In this document: positions 34,537-42,441 of the stretch, in pieces | How the letters are laid out: every line of letters starts with the position of its first letter | Numbering within the stretch: the first letter of the stretch is position 1 | Assembly: GCF_013359905.1 (NCBI RefSeq) | Contig: NZ_JABMCC010000108.1 | Span: forward strand, 62,001 to 126,000 | Length of the DNA: 64,000 nucleotides | Reading direction: 5' to 3' | DNA from: Paenibacillus taichungensis | GTDB lineage: Bacteria > Bacillota > Bacilli > Paenibacillales > Paenibacillaceae | Position numbers and translations under genes: made by a program | Notes under the pieces: model-generated | Databases searched by the model: none | What the model was told of the DNA's origin: nothing | What the model saw: only the letters and a program-made list of their open reading frames with translations

Positions 34537-34690
34537 ATAGTTACAACTAGAACTTATATCCAATACATTCATTTAAATGGGAAACACTTTAAAATCCAGC
34601 CTTCAAAATGACAATATTTTATGAAAAAAGAAGTACATGATAGCGCACTCTTATCCGATGAAAGATAAAGCAATAAGCATAGTTACAACT
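34537..34690. repeat. 12-bp direct repeat ATAGTTACAACT in a divergent promoter region
   Basis: Exact copies at 34537-34548 and 34679-34690, flanking the region between the Crp/Fnr and chemoreceptor genes. May be regulator sites; significance unknown. Confidence 0.4.
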
Positions 34691-34733
34691 GCTAATTTAG
34701 AATTCAAATAAAGAAAGGATGGTTCTACCTGTT

Positions 34734-35573
34734 ATGAACGTTGTAGATGCTCTTTTGAAAGTAATGCCTTATATCCGTATGATTCTTAGAGAACCAGCCA
34801 GTCTAACGGTGTATGATCACGAGAAGGTACTGTATTCTGTCTCCACCGATAAGTTCAATCTTGGATTCAACGAAGGTGATCCTCTTTTGGATGGATATAA
34901 GAACTTCACCGCTCTCACGAACGGAAACGAAGCCTCTCTGACCCACCTGCCGGCAGAATACTACGGTATCGAGCTTGATATCCTTAATGTACCGATCTTT
35001 GATGATAATCATCAGGTCGTTGCTATTTTCTGCGTATCATATGATCAATCGAACCAGAATCAGCTTGAAGCTATTATACAAGAAAACCAAACGATTAATG
35101 GAAACCTGGTTGAAATGGTCCAGCACGTTGCCGCTCATGCGGAGGAATTGCAGGCCACCAGCGAACAGATTCTGGAGAATACACGCCTGGCGGTAAAGAA
35201 TTCGTCTCAGATCAACAAGGTTGCCGGGTTCATTCGTGAAATCTCGGAACAGACCAACTTGCTTGGGCTCAATGCCGCTATCGAAGCTGCGCGTGTAGGT
35301 GAAGCCGGAGCCGGCTTTGGTGTGGTCGCAACGGAAGTGCGCAAACTTTCTGTCGATGCCAAACAGGCTACCAGCGATATTGATATTAGCTTGAAGGATG
35401 TACAACAGGTTATTAAACAGATGGAAGTCGAAGTATCTCAGATTGCAGCTTCTTCTCAGGAGCAAGCTACGCTCGTATCTTCGTTCACGGATGTCATCGA
35501 GAAGCTGAATGAAGCGGGAGAATGCATGAAAGCCCTGTCTGAGCAACTGATCAGTTACTCTGTGAATGATTAA
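34734..35573 (+). CDS. Soluble methyl-accepting chemotaxis-type protein
   Basis: A 279-residue protein with an N-terminal PAS/GAF-like sensor region (about 1-115: [22 protein letters not shown] and [19 protein letters not shown]) and a short chemoreceptor signalling domain. The hairpin tip is the canonical [24 protein letters not shown] near residue 175. There is no membrane helix or HAMP domain, so it is a cytosolic receptor, and the signalling coil is much shorter than in classical receptors. The ATG at 34734 is preferred over the one five codons earlier, which abuts the ribosome site. It is divergent from the Crp/Fnr gene. Its stimulus is unknown. Confidence 0.85.
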   Translation: MNVVDALLKVMPYIRMILREPASLTVYDHEKVLYSVSTDKFNLGFNEGDPLLDGYKNFTALTNGNEASLTHLPAEYYGIELDILNVPIFDDNHQVVAIFCVSYDQSNQNQLEAIIQENQTINGNLVEMVQHVAAHAEELQATSEQILENTRLAVKNSSQINKVAGFIREISEQTNLLGLNAAIEAARVGEAGAGFGVVATEVRKLSVDAKQATSDIDISLKDVQQVIKQMEVEVSQIAASSQEQATLVSSFTDVIEKLNEAGECMKALSEQLISYSVND

Positions 35574-35650
35574 GAAAATGTGCATCTCCCGATAGGAAGG
35601 TTACCGACTCCACCAGTACTCTTTGAATAATAACTAATTTAGATGTAATA

Positions 35651-35699
35651 AACAGGACTTGGAATCCCCGTCCCCGTGACGGAAATTCTAAGTCCTGTT
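35651..35699. terminator. Terminator between chemoreceptor and symporter genes
   Basis: Long stem AACAGGACTT...CCGTC / GACGG...AAGTCCTGTT between convergent genes, with a T-rich stretch on the plus side. Confidence 0.75.
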
Positions 35700-35711
35700 T
35701 CATTTGTCTTT

Positions 35712-37142
35712 TTATCGCGGTGTACGTGGAGTCCCTACTACCTCGGCCTCCGACTCCCAGCATTCCACTTCTCCCGGAATGTGAATACGGTCCCGAGTAA
35801 AGATCGGGTCACGTCCTTCGGCCTTTTGTTTCTTGTAATCTTTCAGCGCATCGAATGTCACCTTGGACAGCATCAGGATGGCGATCAGATTCACCACAAC
35901 CATTAGTCCCATAAACAGGTCGGCCAGATCCCATACCAACTGTACCTTGGCAACGGCACCGAACAGCACCATCGCGATGACACATACACGGTATACCCAC
36001 AGCCATACTTTATTGGATTTGATAAACTCAATATTGGTTTCCCCGTAGTAATAATTCCCGATGAGCGTACTAAAGGCAAACAGGAACACCATCACTGCCA
36101 AAAATCCGGATGCCCATGAACCAATATGCACACTTAATGCCGCTTGAGTTAATTCAATCCCGCCCAGATTGGAACCTTTGTACACCCCAGATAACAAAAT
36201 AATCATGGCCGTGCTTGTACAAATTACCAAGGTATCGGTCAACACACCAAACGCCTGAATAAGCCCTTGTTTGACCGGATGTGTTGTATCCGCCGTAGCG
36301 GCAGCATTCGGTGCACTACCCATACCCGCCTCATTGGAGAACAAACCACGTTTGACACCATTCATCAGCGCGGCTCCAAGTGTACCACCCGCGACCTGTT
36401 CAATGCCGAAGGCATTTTTCACAATCAGCGCAATCATGGCCGGAAGTTGTGTGATGTTCGACAGAACAACAAATGCAGCCACACCAATGTACAGCACAGC
36501 AAGAACAACGACGATGTATTCAGACGCCTTGGCAATCCGTTTAACACCACCCATAATGATTCCTGCGAACACAACGGCCATAATGATGCCTACAGTCAAC
36601 CGATCGATGCCGAAAGAATTTTTGAATGCGACTGTAATCGTGTTGGACTGCACAGCATTAAAGACCAAACCAAACGACAACGTAATGAGAATTGCGAACA
36701 ATATCCCCATCCATCGTTTCCCGAGGCCACGCTCCATATAATAAGCCGGCCCTCCGCGGAATCCGCCTTTATCTTTGATTTTATAAATTTGAGCAAGCGT
36801 ACTCTCCACAAAACTCGAAGCCGAACCAAAAATTGCGATAACCCACATCCAGAATACAGCCCCTGGTCCCCCCAGTGCGATTGCCAGTGCAATACCGGTA
36901 ATATTCCCGGTTCCCACGCGGGCCGCCATACTGATACAGAATGCCTGAAACGGCGAAATTTTGCCGGGCTCCTTGCTCTTCGGCTCCTTGAGCACTTTCA
37001 CCATATCCCCAATCATGCGGAATTGCATGAACCGGGTCTTGGTCGTAAAATACAAACCACATACGACCAACAAGATGATTAACAGCTTGGACCACAGAAA
37101 ATCATTGAAAACTGCAATAATATCTTGTATTGTTTGCTCCAT
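35712..37142 (-). CDS. Sodium:amino-acid symporter, AgcS family (alanine/glycine or glutamine)
   Basis: Integral membrane symporter of 476 residues with about eleven helices. The family signatures are visible: AARVGTGNITGIALAIALGGPGAVFWMW near residue 75 and, in the second half, KRGLFSNEAGMGSAPNAAATADT. Members import alanine, glycine or, for B. subtilis GlnT, glutamine with sodium. It is divergent from a GlnL-type response regulator gene, the regulator that controls glsA-glnT in B. subtilis, so glutamine is a reasonable substrate guess. This is inference. The N-terminus MEQTIQDIIAVFNDFLW is usual for the family. Confidence 0.9.
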   Translation of the reverse strand: MEQTIQDIIAVFNDFLWSKLLIILLVVCGLYFTTKTRFMQFRMIGDMVKVLKEPKSKEPGKISPFQAFCISMAARVGTGNITGIALAIALGGPGAVFWMWVIAIFGSASSFVESTLAQIYKIKDKGGFRGGPAYYMERGLGKRWMGILFAILITLSFGLVFNAVQSNTITVAFKNSFGIDRLTVGIIMAVVFAGIIMGGVKRIAKASEYIVVVLAVLYIGVAAFVVLSNITQLPAMIALIVKNAFGIEQVAGGTLGAALMNGVKRGLFSNEAGMGSAPNAAATADTTHPVKQGLIQAFGVLTDTLVICTSTAMIILLSGVYKGSNLGGIELTQAALSVHIGSWASGFLAVMVFLFAFSTLIGNYYYGETNIEFIKSNKVWLWVYRVCVIAMVLFGAVAKVQLVWDLADLFMGLMVVVNLIAILMLSKVTFDALKDYKKQKAEGRDPIFTRDRIHIPGEVECWESEAEVVGTPRTPR

Positions 37143-37589
37143 TGGCTATGCCCCTTTTCGTTGACGGTTCGTTAAAAAGCGTTCCCCAGCTGTATGACTG
37201 AGCGAAAAATTCTCATACTACTTCATAAAGGCATGCAGTTCTATCGCTCCAGACGGACAGATCTCTGCTGCAGTACGATAGTTAAGAGATCGTTTGCACC
37301 ATTCTGCACATCTCGGAATCCACATTTTCGGATGTTACCTATACTACAGGGTCATCTACGGAAACCGACAAATACCTACACGGAAACATTTAAATTTTTT
37401 ATAAATAAGCAACGTTTATCCATTCACTGTTACTTTATCTGACATATCCGTCAGCATACACGGGTCTTCACATCGGGATATACAACCAAGTATGATAATA
37501 GGGGACATTAATAGCAGGGAAAGATCATTTATAGATGCAGAGAACGAAATATATAGGAGTGAACTTAATCAGAAAGGAGGACCACGGAA
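37143..37589. promoter_or_regulatory. Divergent promoter region of symporter and GlnL-like genes
   Basis: About 450 bases without a gene. Two exact copies of ACGGAAAC at 37358-37365 and 37380-37387 are spaced 22 bases, two helical turns, next to an AT-rich stretch ATTTAAATTTTTTATAAATAA that could be a promoter. This is a plausible regulator-binding site. Nothing else is evident. Confidence 0.45.
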
Positions 37590-38519
37590 ATGCGTTATTT
37601 TATTGTGGATGATGATCCTGGGGTTCGATCCATGCTAATGGATATTATTGAAGATGAGGGGCTCGGTGAGATTGTGGGAGAAGCCGAAGATGGGGCTCAT
37701 ATTCATGCTGAACTGTTGGAGCTGCATAAGGTGGATGTACTCCTGATTGATCTGCTCATGCCGCAGCGAGACGGGATTCAGACGATACGTGCGCTTGAAG
37801 GAAGGTTCGATGGCAAGATCGTGATGATCTCCCAGATTGAGTCGAAAAATATGATTGGGGAAGCCTATTCGCTTGGCATCGAATACTATATTACGAAGCC
37901 GATTAATCGACTGGAGATTCTGTCTGTTCTGCGACTGGTGGACGAGCGTCTGCGTATGCAGCAATCCATCGCAGATATTCAGCGTACGCTGCAAGGACTG
38001 TCCAGATTACAATCTTCTGAACGTGCTTCAACACCGGCCCCTGACAAAACGATCACGACAGCAGGACATTTCCTGTTATCCGAGATGGGCATGATCGGAG
38101 AAGCCGGCAGTAGAGATCTGCTGGACATGCTGGAATACCTGGAGCAGATTGAAACGGAGGAACATAAACTCTCTCCATACACGTTCCCGTCACTTAAGGA
38201 TATCTTCCAGAATGTAGCCATACGCAAACTGGGCTCCGATGCCACATCAGCGGAAATAACGAAGGAGATCAAGGCATCCGAGCAGCGCGTTCGCCGGGCA
38301 ATTTTCCAAACATTAAGCCATGTCGTATCGCTCGGACTCACGGATTACACACATCCAAAGTTCGAGAATTACGCGTCAAAGTTCTTTGACTTTACGGAGA
38401 TTCGCAAGAAAATGCTGGAACTGCAAAACAATGTGGAGCCCTCCTTGTCCCAGACCCGCATTAACACCAAAAAGTTCGTTCAGGTACTGTATCTGGAAGC
38501 CAAGCGGCTGTTGCATTAA
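37590..38519 (+). CDS. glnL: GlnL-like response regulator (YcbB family)
   Basis: A 309-residue regulator. Residues 1-120 are a receiver domain (VDDDPGVRSML, the Asp in VLLIDLLMPQRDG, and YYITKPINRLE). After a variable linker, residues about 190-305 form the YcbB/GlnL-type DNA-binding domain, with GLTDYTHPKFENYASKFFDFTEIRKKM, which is nearly diagnostic. B. subtilis GlnL activates glutaminase and glutamine symporter genes with the sensor GlnK. No kinase gene is adjacent here; the AgcS symporter is the divergent neighbour. AAAGGAGG lies nine bases before the ATG. Confidence 0.85.
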   Translation: MRYFIVDDDPGVRSMLMDIIEDEGLGEIVGEAEDGAHIHAELLELHKVDVLLIDLLMPQRDGIQTIRALEGRFDGKIVMISQIESKNMIGEAYSLGIEYYITKPINRLEILSVLRLVDERLRMQQSIADIQRTLQGLSRLQSSERASTPAPDKTITTAGHFLLSEMGMIGEAGSRDLLDMLEYLEQIETEEHKLSPYTFPSLKDIFQNVAIRKLGSDATSAEITKEIKASEQRVRRAIFQTLSHVVSLGLTDYTHPKFENYASKFFDFTEIRKKMLELQNNVEPSLSQTRINTKKFVQVLYLEAKRLLH

Positions 38520-38532
38520 AGAGTAAAAAAAA

Positions 38533-38612
38533 CATGCGCTCATGATCGAACTGGAACTGATACAGCATTCGTTCTTCCTGCTGCCTATTCCAGCTATTAT
38601 CATGTGCGCATG
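38533..38612 (-). terminator. Long hairpin terminator of the Spo0E-like gene
   Basis: Outer stem CATGCGC / GCGCATG with inner ATGAT / ATCAT and CTGGAA / TTCCAG helices, followed on the minus strand by TTTTTTTTACTC. It lies 28 bases past the Spo0E-like stop. Confidence 0.7.
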
Positions 38613-38640
38613 ATTGCAAAAAATAGCTCATCTATATCCA

Positions 38641-38817
38641 TCAAGCCCTCGGCTTGCTTAAGTGCATTCGATTATACTCATTGATCAATTCATCCAGTAC
38701 CATGGACTGCTGAAGCACATCGGGATGTCCAAATCTACCCTCGTTATGCTCTACCAACATATGAAGGTTATGTCTGGCTTTCTCTATTTGATTTTTCAAT
38801 TCCAAACTCATAACCAT
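38641..38817 (-). CDS. Spo0E-family aspartyl-phosphate phosphatase
   Basis: A 58-residue helical-hairpin protein of the Spo0E family, which removes phosphate from Spo0A~P and so restrains sporulation. The first helix reads ELKNQIEKARHNLHMLVEH, and the second carries the signature LQQSMVLDELINEYNRM, matching the family pattern S-x-x-L-D-x-x-I-x-x-Y. The start ATG has GGGAGGG ten bases upstream; a second ATG two codons later is possible. It is followed by a strong terminator, so it is monocistronic and convergent with the GlnL-like gene. Confidence 0.85.
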   Translation of the reverse strand: MVMSLELKNQIEKARHNLHMLVEHNEGRFGHPDVLQQSMVLDELINEYNRMHLSKPRA

Positions 38818-39357
38818 CGCGTCTAATCCCTCCCTATTTCTGTGTTACATTTTAGGTTTTCCTGTCAATCTATAGTTGGATTAACATATGGCATAGTTCG
38901 CATGGATGTTTTGTATCCTTCTCCAATTTTTGAAAGTCTCTATAGCCATCTCTACAAGACGATCCGAAAATGGCTCTGCAACGCCTAATTGAAGGTTGGT
39001 TTACAATTTCACGAGCAAATTTTCCCCACTAACTTCATATTCAAACAGTTGTGTCATTATTGTGTATGTTAAAAAACCAAAAAAACACCTCTCGATCTAC
39101 AGGCTTACCCAAGGGGTAACCCTATTCGATAAAGAGGTGCTTCTTCGTCAGTTCACTTTAAAGAATGAACATGTAATTTTCCGTTTTTCTCCACCTTGCT
39201 CCAAAAGGTAATAAAATCCCTTTTCATACGTAATTCATTCAGGTACAATAGGGCGATGTGTGTGTCCGGACCAGGCGGATACAAAATAAGAAGTATAGAG
39301 GACGATTCAGTTCGAGCGGATCATCCTGATTTGATTATTTGGAGGCTCATCAACACC
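38818..39357. other. Intergenic region with an orphan minus-strand hairpin
   Basis: About 540 bases between the Spo0E-like and acetate-transporter genes. Holds the hairpin listed next and, on the minus strand, a 24-codon frame at 39153-39227 without a ribosome site. Promoters for both flanking genes must be here. No other gene is supportable. Confidence 0.5.
39088..39139 (-). terminator. Terminator-like hairpin without an evident gene
   Basis: CACCTCT-GAT / ATC-AGAGGTG outer stem and CTTACCC / GGGGTAA inner stem, followed on the minus strand by TTTTTTTGGTTTTTT. No minus-strand gene is seen upstream of it, so it may end a small RNA or an antisense transcript. Confidence 0.6.
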
Positions 39358-39981
39358 ATGCAAACCGATTCACAGACTAAAGTCAAAATCATAAACGCCG
39401 ATCCCAGCGCGATGGGATTATTTGGGTTGGCCATCGTCACTCTGGTCGCTTCTTCCCAAAAGCTTGGCATTACAGACGGCCTTAGCTACGCCATTCCTTG
39501 GGCGATTTTCCTAGGTGCTTTTGCCCAGTTGTTCGCTTGTATTCAAGATTCCAAACGTAACAATACCTTTGGCACAACTGCCTTCGGCGCATATGCATTC
39601 TTCTGGTTCGCCATGGGTGCCAACTGGCTGATCAAAATGGGCGTGTTTGGCTCCACTCTTGCGGAACAGGCAGATGGAAAGCAGCTCGGATTTGCTTTTG
39701 CCGGATACCTCGTGTTCACCCTGTTCATGACGCTGGGTGCCGTGGAAGCCAACAAAGTATTGCTCATCATTTTCATTCTCATTGACTTCCTGTTCCTTGG
39801 CCTGACCTTTGACGCTTTCGGCGTAGCTCCTCATATCTTCCATACCATCGCAGCTTATGCTGAAATGGGAATCGGAATCGTGTCGTTGTACGGCACAGGT
39901 GCTTCCGTACTGAACGCTCACTTCGGCTATACGTTCTTGCCTATCGGCAAGCCGTCTGGCATTTTCAGACCCAAGGCTTAA
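39358..39981 (+). CDS. Acetate/succinate transporter, GPR1/FUN34/YaaH family
   Basis: A 207-residue membrane protein with six helices of the acetate uptake transporter family (SatP-like). The conserved N-terminal pore motif is seen as NADPSAMGLFGLA, a variant of NPAPLGL. The remaining helices are as expected: AIPWAIFLGAFAQLFACI, TTAFGAYAFFWFAMGANWL, and the C-terminal YGTGASVLNAHFGYTFLPIG. The chosen ATG has GGAGG twelve bases upstream, slightly long. A frame extending 54 codons upstream would add unrelated sequence and is rejected. A strong terminator follows, so it is a single-gene unit. Confidence 0.9.
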   Translation: MQTDSQTKVKIINADPSAMGLFGLAIVTLVASSQKLGITDGLSYAIPWAIFLGAFAQLFACIQDSKRNNTFGTTAFGAYAFFWFAMGANWLIKMGVFGSTLAEQADGKQLGFAFAGYLVFTLFMTLGAVEANKVLLIIFILIDFLFLGLTFDAFGVAPHIFHTIAAYAEMGIGIVSLYGTGASVLNAHFGYTFLPIGKPSGIFRPKA

Positions 39982-39992
39982 TATACAGCATC

Positions 39993-40027
39993 AAACCGCC
40001 AGCGCGCCGGTCCGCGCCTGGCGGTTT
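39993..40027 (+). terminator. Terminator of the acetate-transporter gene
   Basis: GC-rich stem AACCGCCAG-GCG / CGC-CTGGCGGTT followed by TTTTTT. Confidence 0.92.
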
Positions 40028-40166
40028 TTTTGAATCATGCTTCACTTGAATAGGGATACAGCTTCTTTTTTACTTTTTACCATTTTTTTCATTTCTTTTT
40101 CTGAAAAAAAGTATAATATTAACATGTCATATACAACGTTCTACTAGGTGAGGGAGTTTATAACAA

Positions 40167-40634
40167 ATGAGAAACAAAGCAAGATCCGCAGTTTTATCCT
40201 TAGCACTAGCCGCAACTTTGGCGATTCCAGCAGTAGTTAGCGCTGATAGCGTCCAAGCAAATCCGGCAGATGAGACAACGCCACCAATTGTTACTCCGTT
40301 CTCTGTTGGTAACCAACAGCCGCTCACAACTGTGAGCGCTGCTACTTCTATCGTCCCCGCTTATTTCTCGGTTCCAGCTGGTTACGGACATGGTAAATTC
40401 TACTTCCTAAACAATGGAACAAGCAATCTAACTGTTACGATGACACACTCATCAGGATTAGAGTATATTGCAGCTACTGTTAAGCCGGGAGCAGCATATA
40501 CTTGGAGAAGCACGGCGGATTATCCGCAAGGTATGCGCGGTGGTGATTATACCATCTCATTCCATTGTTCCAGTGGTGTAAATGCAAAGTGGTCTGCATT
40601 CGCTTCCAATAGCGTCACTGAAGCTAACGCATAA
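40167..40634 (+). CDS. Secreted protein of unknown function, 155 residues
   Basis: An exported protein with a clear signal peptide (basic RNKAR, hydrophobic VLSLALAATLAIPAVVSADS, cleavage probably after VSA). The mature part is Ser/Thr/Gly-rich with beta-strand-like pattern, including VPAGYGHGKFYFLNNGTSNLTVTMTH and GDYTISFHCSSG. It contains one Cys and no recognised domain. Ribosome site GAGGGAG lies ten bases before the ATG. Flanked by its own terminator, so it is expressed alone. It may be a small surface or matrix protein; no function is proposed. Confidence 0.75.
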   Translation: MRNKARSAVLSLALAATLAIPAVVSADSVQANPADETTPPIVTPFSVGNQQPLTTVSAATSIVPAYFSVPAGYGHGKFYFLNNGTSNLTVTMTHSSGLEYIAATVKPGAAYTWRSTADYPQGMRGGDYTISFHCSSGVNAKWSAFASNSVTEANA

Positions 40635-40666
40635 AACATTAAAATCCGTTACGACTGATTATTCAC

Positions 40667-40710
40667 AAAAAAGGATTCGAGGCCATTATCGGCAGCTCGA
40701 ATCCTTTTTT
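40667..40710 (+). terminator. Terminator of the secreted-protein gene
   Basis: Perfect stem AAAAAAGGATTCGAG / CTCGAATCCTTTTTT, 14-base loop, ending in T6. Confidence 0.9.
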
Positions 40711-40747
40711 GTGTATTCGAAATGTAACAGTGTATGACAGTCTATTA

Positions 40748-40980
40748 TATTGGTACATCAGACGGCATGTCGTCGACGCTAGAAGCGTCCTAGCTTCCGA
40801 TAATATCGGTGAACGAGCAGGACTCAAGCAGTCGGCTATTGCCCGTCTGGAGAGCTCCGCGCAGATTCCGCGCTTCGCGATACGCTCCAGAAGGTGGCTT
40901 TTGCGCTTGGCTTGCGCTTTGAACTGGTTCCTGATGGCGAGGAAGAAGTGACCGACACCTATACTAGAACTAACATATAG
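40748..40980 (+). pseudogene. Decayed xre-family (HigA-like antitoxin) gene
   Basis: One frame reads NIGERAGLKQSAIARLESS followed by AQIPR, a typical helix-turn-helix of the XRE/HigA antitoxin type, up to about 40873. From 40879 another frame reads DTLQKVAFALGLRFELVPDG and then EEEVTDTY, the normal continuation. The two are joined by a one-base deletion or two-base insertion. The start region and first helix have no ribosome site and are also damaged. No toxin partner gene is next to it. It is best seen as the relic of a toxin-antitoxin or regulator gene. Confidence 0.75.
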
Positions 40981-41043
40981 AGAGGATGGACGCGGCATAT
41001 CTTGCAGCGTCCATCAGCCATACTGTCAGGAGGACTACAAAGA

Positions 41044-41592
41044 ATGAGAGAGATACCTAAACCTACGGAATTAGATCAAGTGGAGAGAAAGTATGTGCGC
41101 GAAACACGTTGTTTCAAGACGGCAAGAGTATTTCCAACCGATGTAAATAACCATAATACCTTGTTTGGCGGCAAACTCATGTCCTATATCGATGACATTG
41201 CATCCATCGCCGCATCCAAGTTGTGCCGGGTAAATACCGTTACGGCTTCGACCGATTCGGTCGATTTCTTGTATCCGATTAATCCGACGGATTCGGTGAC
41301 GTTGGAATCCTTCGCATCGTGGACGGGACGAAGTTCGATGGAGATTTTTGTGAAGGTGATCCGCGAGGATCTGAAGACGGGGGAGAAGAAGATTGCGGCG
41401 ACCGCATTCCTTACCTTTGTCGCTTTGGATGAAAATAACCGTAAACTCATTGTTCCTCGCATCATTCCGGAGACGGAGGAAGAGAATAAATTATACGAGA
41501 CTGCTCCAGCCCGGGCGGCCATGCGGAAACAACGGCGGGCAGAAAGCAAGAACTTCACCGACTTCCTCACCGTTAGTTATCCTTGGGAATAA
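41044..41592 (+). CDS. Acyl-CoA thioesterase, hotdog fold (YkhA-like)
   Basis: Cytosolic thioesterase of 182 residues that hydrolyses acyl-CoA esters. The hotdog core is visible as VFPTDVNNHNTLFGGKLMSYIDDIASIAASKLCR (Asn/His/Asp region of the active site), TASTDSVDFLYPINPTDSVTL, and KKIAATAFLTFVALDEN. This matches the B. subtilis YkhA group. The ATG with AGGAGG ten bases upstream is preferred over a frame 14 codons longer. It lies convergent with the TetR gene, with only a short gap between the stops. Confidence 0.88.
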   Translation: MREIPKPTELDQVERKYVRETRCFKTARVFPTDVNNHNTLFGGKLMSYIDDIASIAASKLCRVNTVTASTDSVDFLYPINPTDSVTLESFASWTGRSSMEIFVKVIREDLKTGEKKIAATAFLTFVALDENNRKLIVPRIIPETEEENKLYETAPARAAMRKQRRAESKNFTDFLTVSYPWE

Positions 41593-41610
41593 GACAATCA
41601 GGCACGCTAT

Positions 41611-42249
41611 TCAGTCCTGAAGCATGCGTTCATGAATGGTCCGGCCCTTCTGCCCTGGTTCAATCAGGAGACGGGTCGGTTTGATGTTAATTAACGCGGT
41701 CAACTGTTCTCCCATGTAGTGGGAAGAATACTTGAACCCAATCTCCGCCCAGTGCATAATCACACCAACGGTCGCAGATACCAGGTAACTTAGCATGATA
41801 TCGTAATTAATGGTGTAGTCGCTGTCTTCGGTCACCAATACAAAATCCTCGGTTAAATATGTTCTGAACATATTGCAGAGTCTCGTTCCCATATCCCCAT
41901 GCATCGTCATCAAGGCTCGAAAGATATCCTGATGCGCTTCGATATATTCAAATACAGGCATCGTTGATGGCAGCAATGCCGTCATATCCACTTCTTTTAA
42001 CTCCGCATAAGGTGATGCATAAGCTTGTCCCACGCCCTGCATGAAATCATCCAGTATGAATTGCAATAGCTCGGGTTTACCAGGAAAATGTAAATAGAAC
42101 GTTCCCCGGTTATAATCCGCCCGCTCCGTAATGTCACGAATCGTGACGGCTTCAGCTCCCTTTTCCAATATCAAAGAAACTGCCGCAGCGATGATGGCAT
42201 CCTGCGTTCTTCGTGCTCTCCGATCCTGAGGGTGTTCGATAATCAACAT
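41611..42249 (-). CDS. TetR/AcrR-family transcriptional regulator
   Basis: A 212-residue repressor-type protein. The DNA-binding domain lies at residues about 10-60, AIIAAAVSLILEKGAEAVTIRDITERADYNRGTFYLHFPGKPELLQ, followed by a helical ligand-binding domain. The start is the ATG preceded by GAGGAGG at about five bases; a GTG two codons earlier overlaps that site. It is divergent from the SDR gene, and a palindrome TGAACGTTCA lies between them, so it probably represses the SDR gene. The ligand is unknown. Confidence 0.88.
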   Translation of the reverse strand: MLIIEHPQDRRARRTQDAIIAAAVSLILEKGAEAVTIRDITERADYNRGTFYLHFPGKPELLQFILDDFMQGVGQAYASPYAELKEVDMTALLPSTMPVFEYIEAHQDIFRALMTMHGDMGTRLCNMFRTYLTEDFVLVTEDSDYTINYDIMLSYLVSATVGVIMHWAEIGFKYSSHYMGEQLTALINIKPTRLLIEPGQKGRTIHERMLQD

Positions 42250-42391
42250 TTCCACCTCCTCTGTCCATTATTGTAACCTAAATGAACACCGCTTACATCT
42301 CTGTCCGATAGCTGACATATGCGCTGTCAATGATGATTGTCACATTTCTATGTATATCTTAACATTGAGATAGGAACGATAGACCACAGGT

Positions 42392-42401
42392 TGAACGTTC
42401 A
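42392..42401. promoter_or_regulatory. Palindrome TGAACGTTCA, candidate TetR operator
   Basis: A perfect 10-bp palindrome 40 bases upstream of the SDR start, in the TetR-SDR divergent region. Confidence 0.45.
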
Positions 42402-42441
42402 CTCACAGTTCACCTGATTTCATTTTATAAGGAGCGAATAC

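Noticed and set aside
36267-37082. 271-codon plus-strand frame opposite the symporter
   Set aside because: Antisense shadow of the AgcS gene; His/Asn/Arg-rich noise sequence.
39153-39227. 24-codon minus-strand frame before the orphan hairpin
   Set aside because: Too short and without a ribosome site; kept only as a note to the hairpin.
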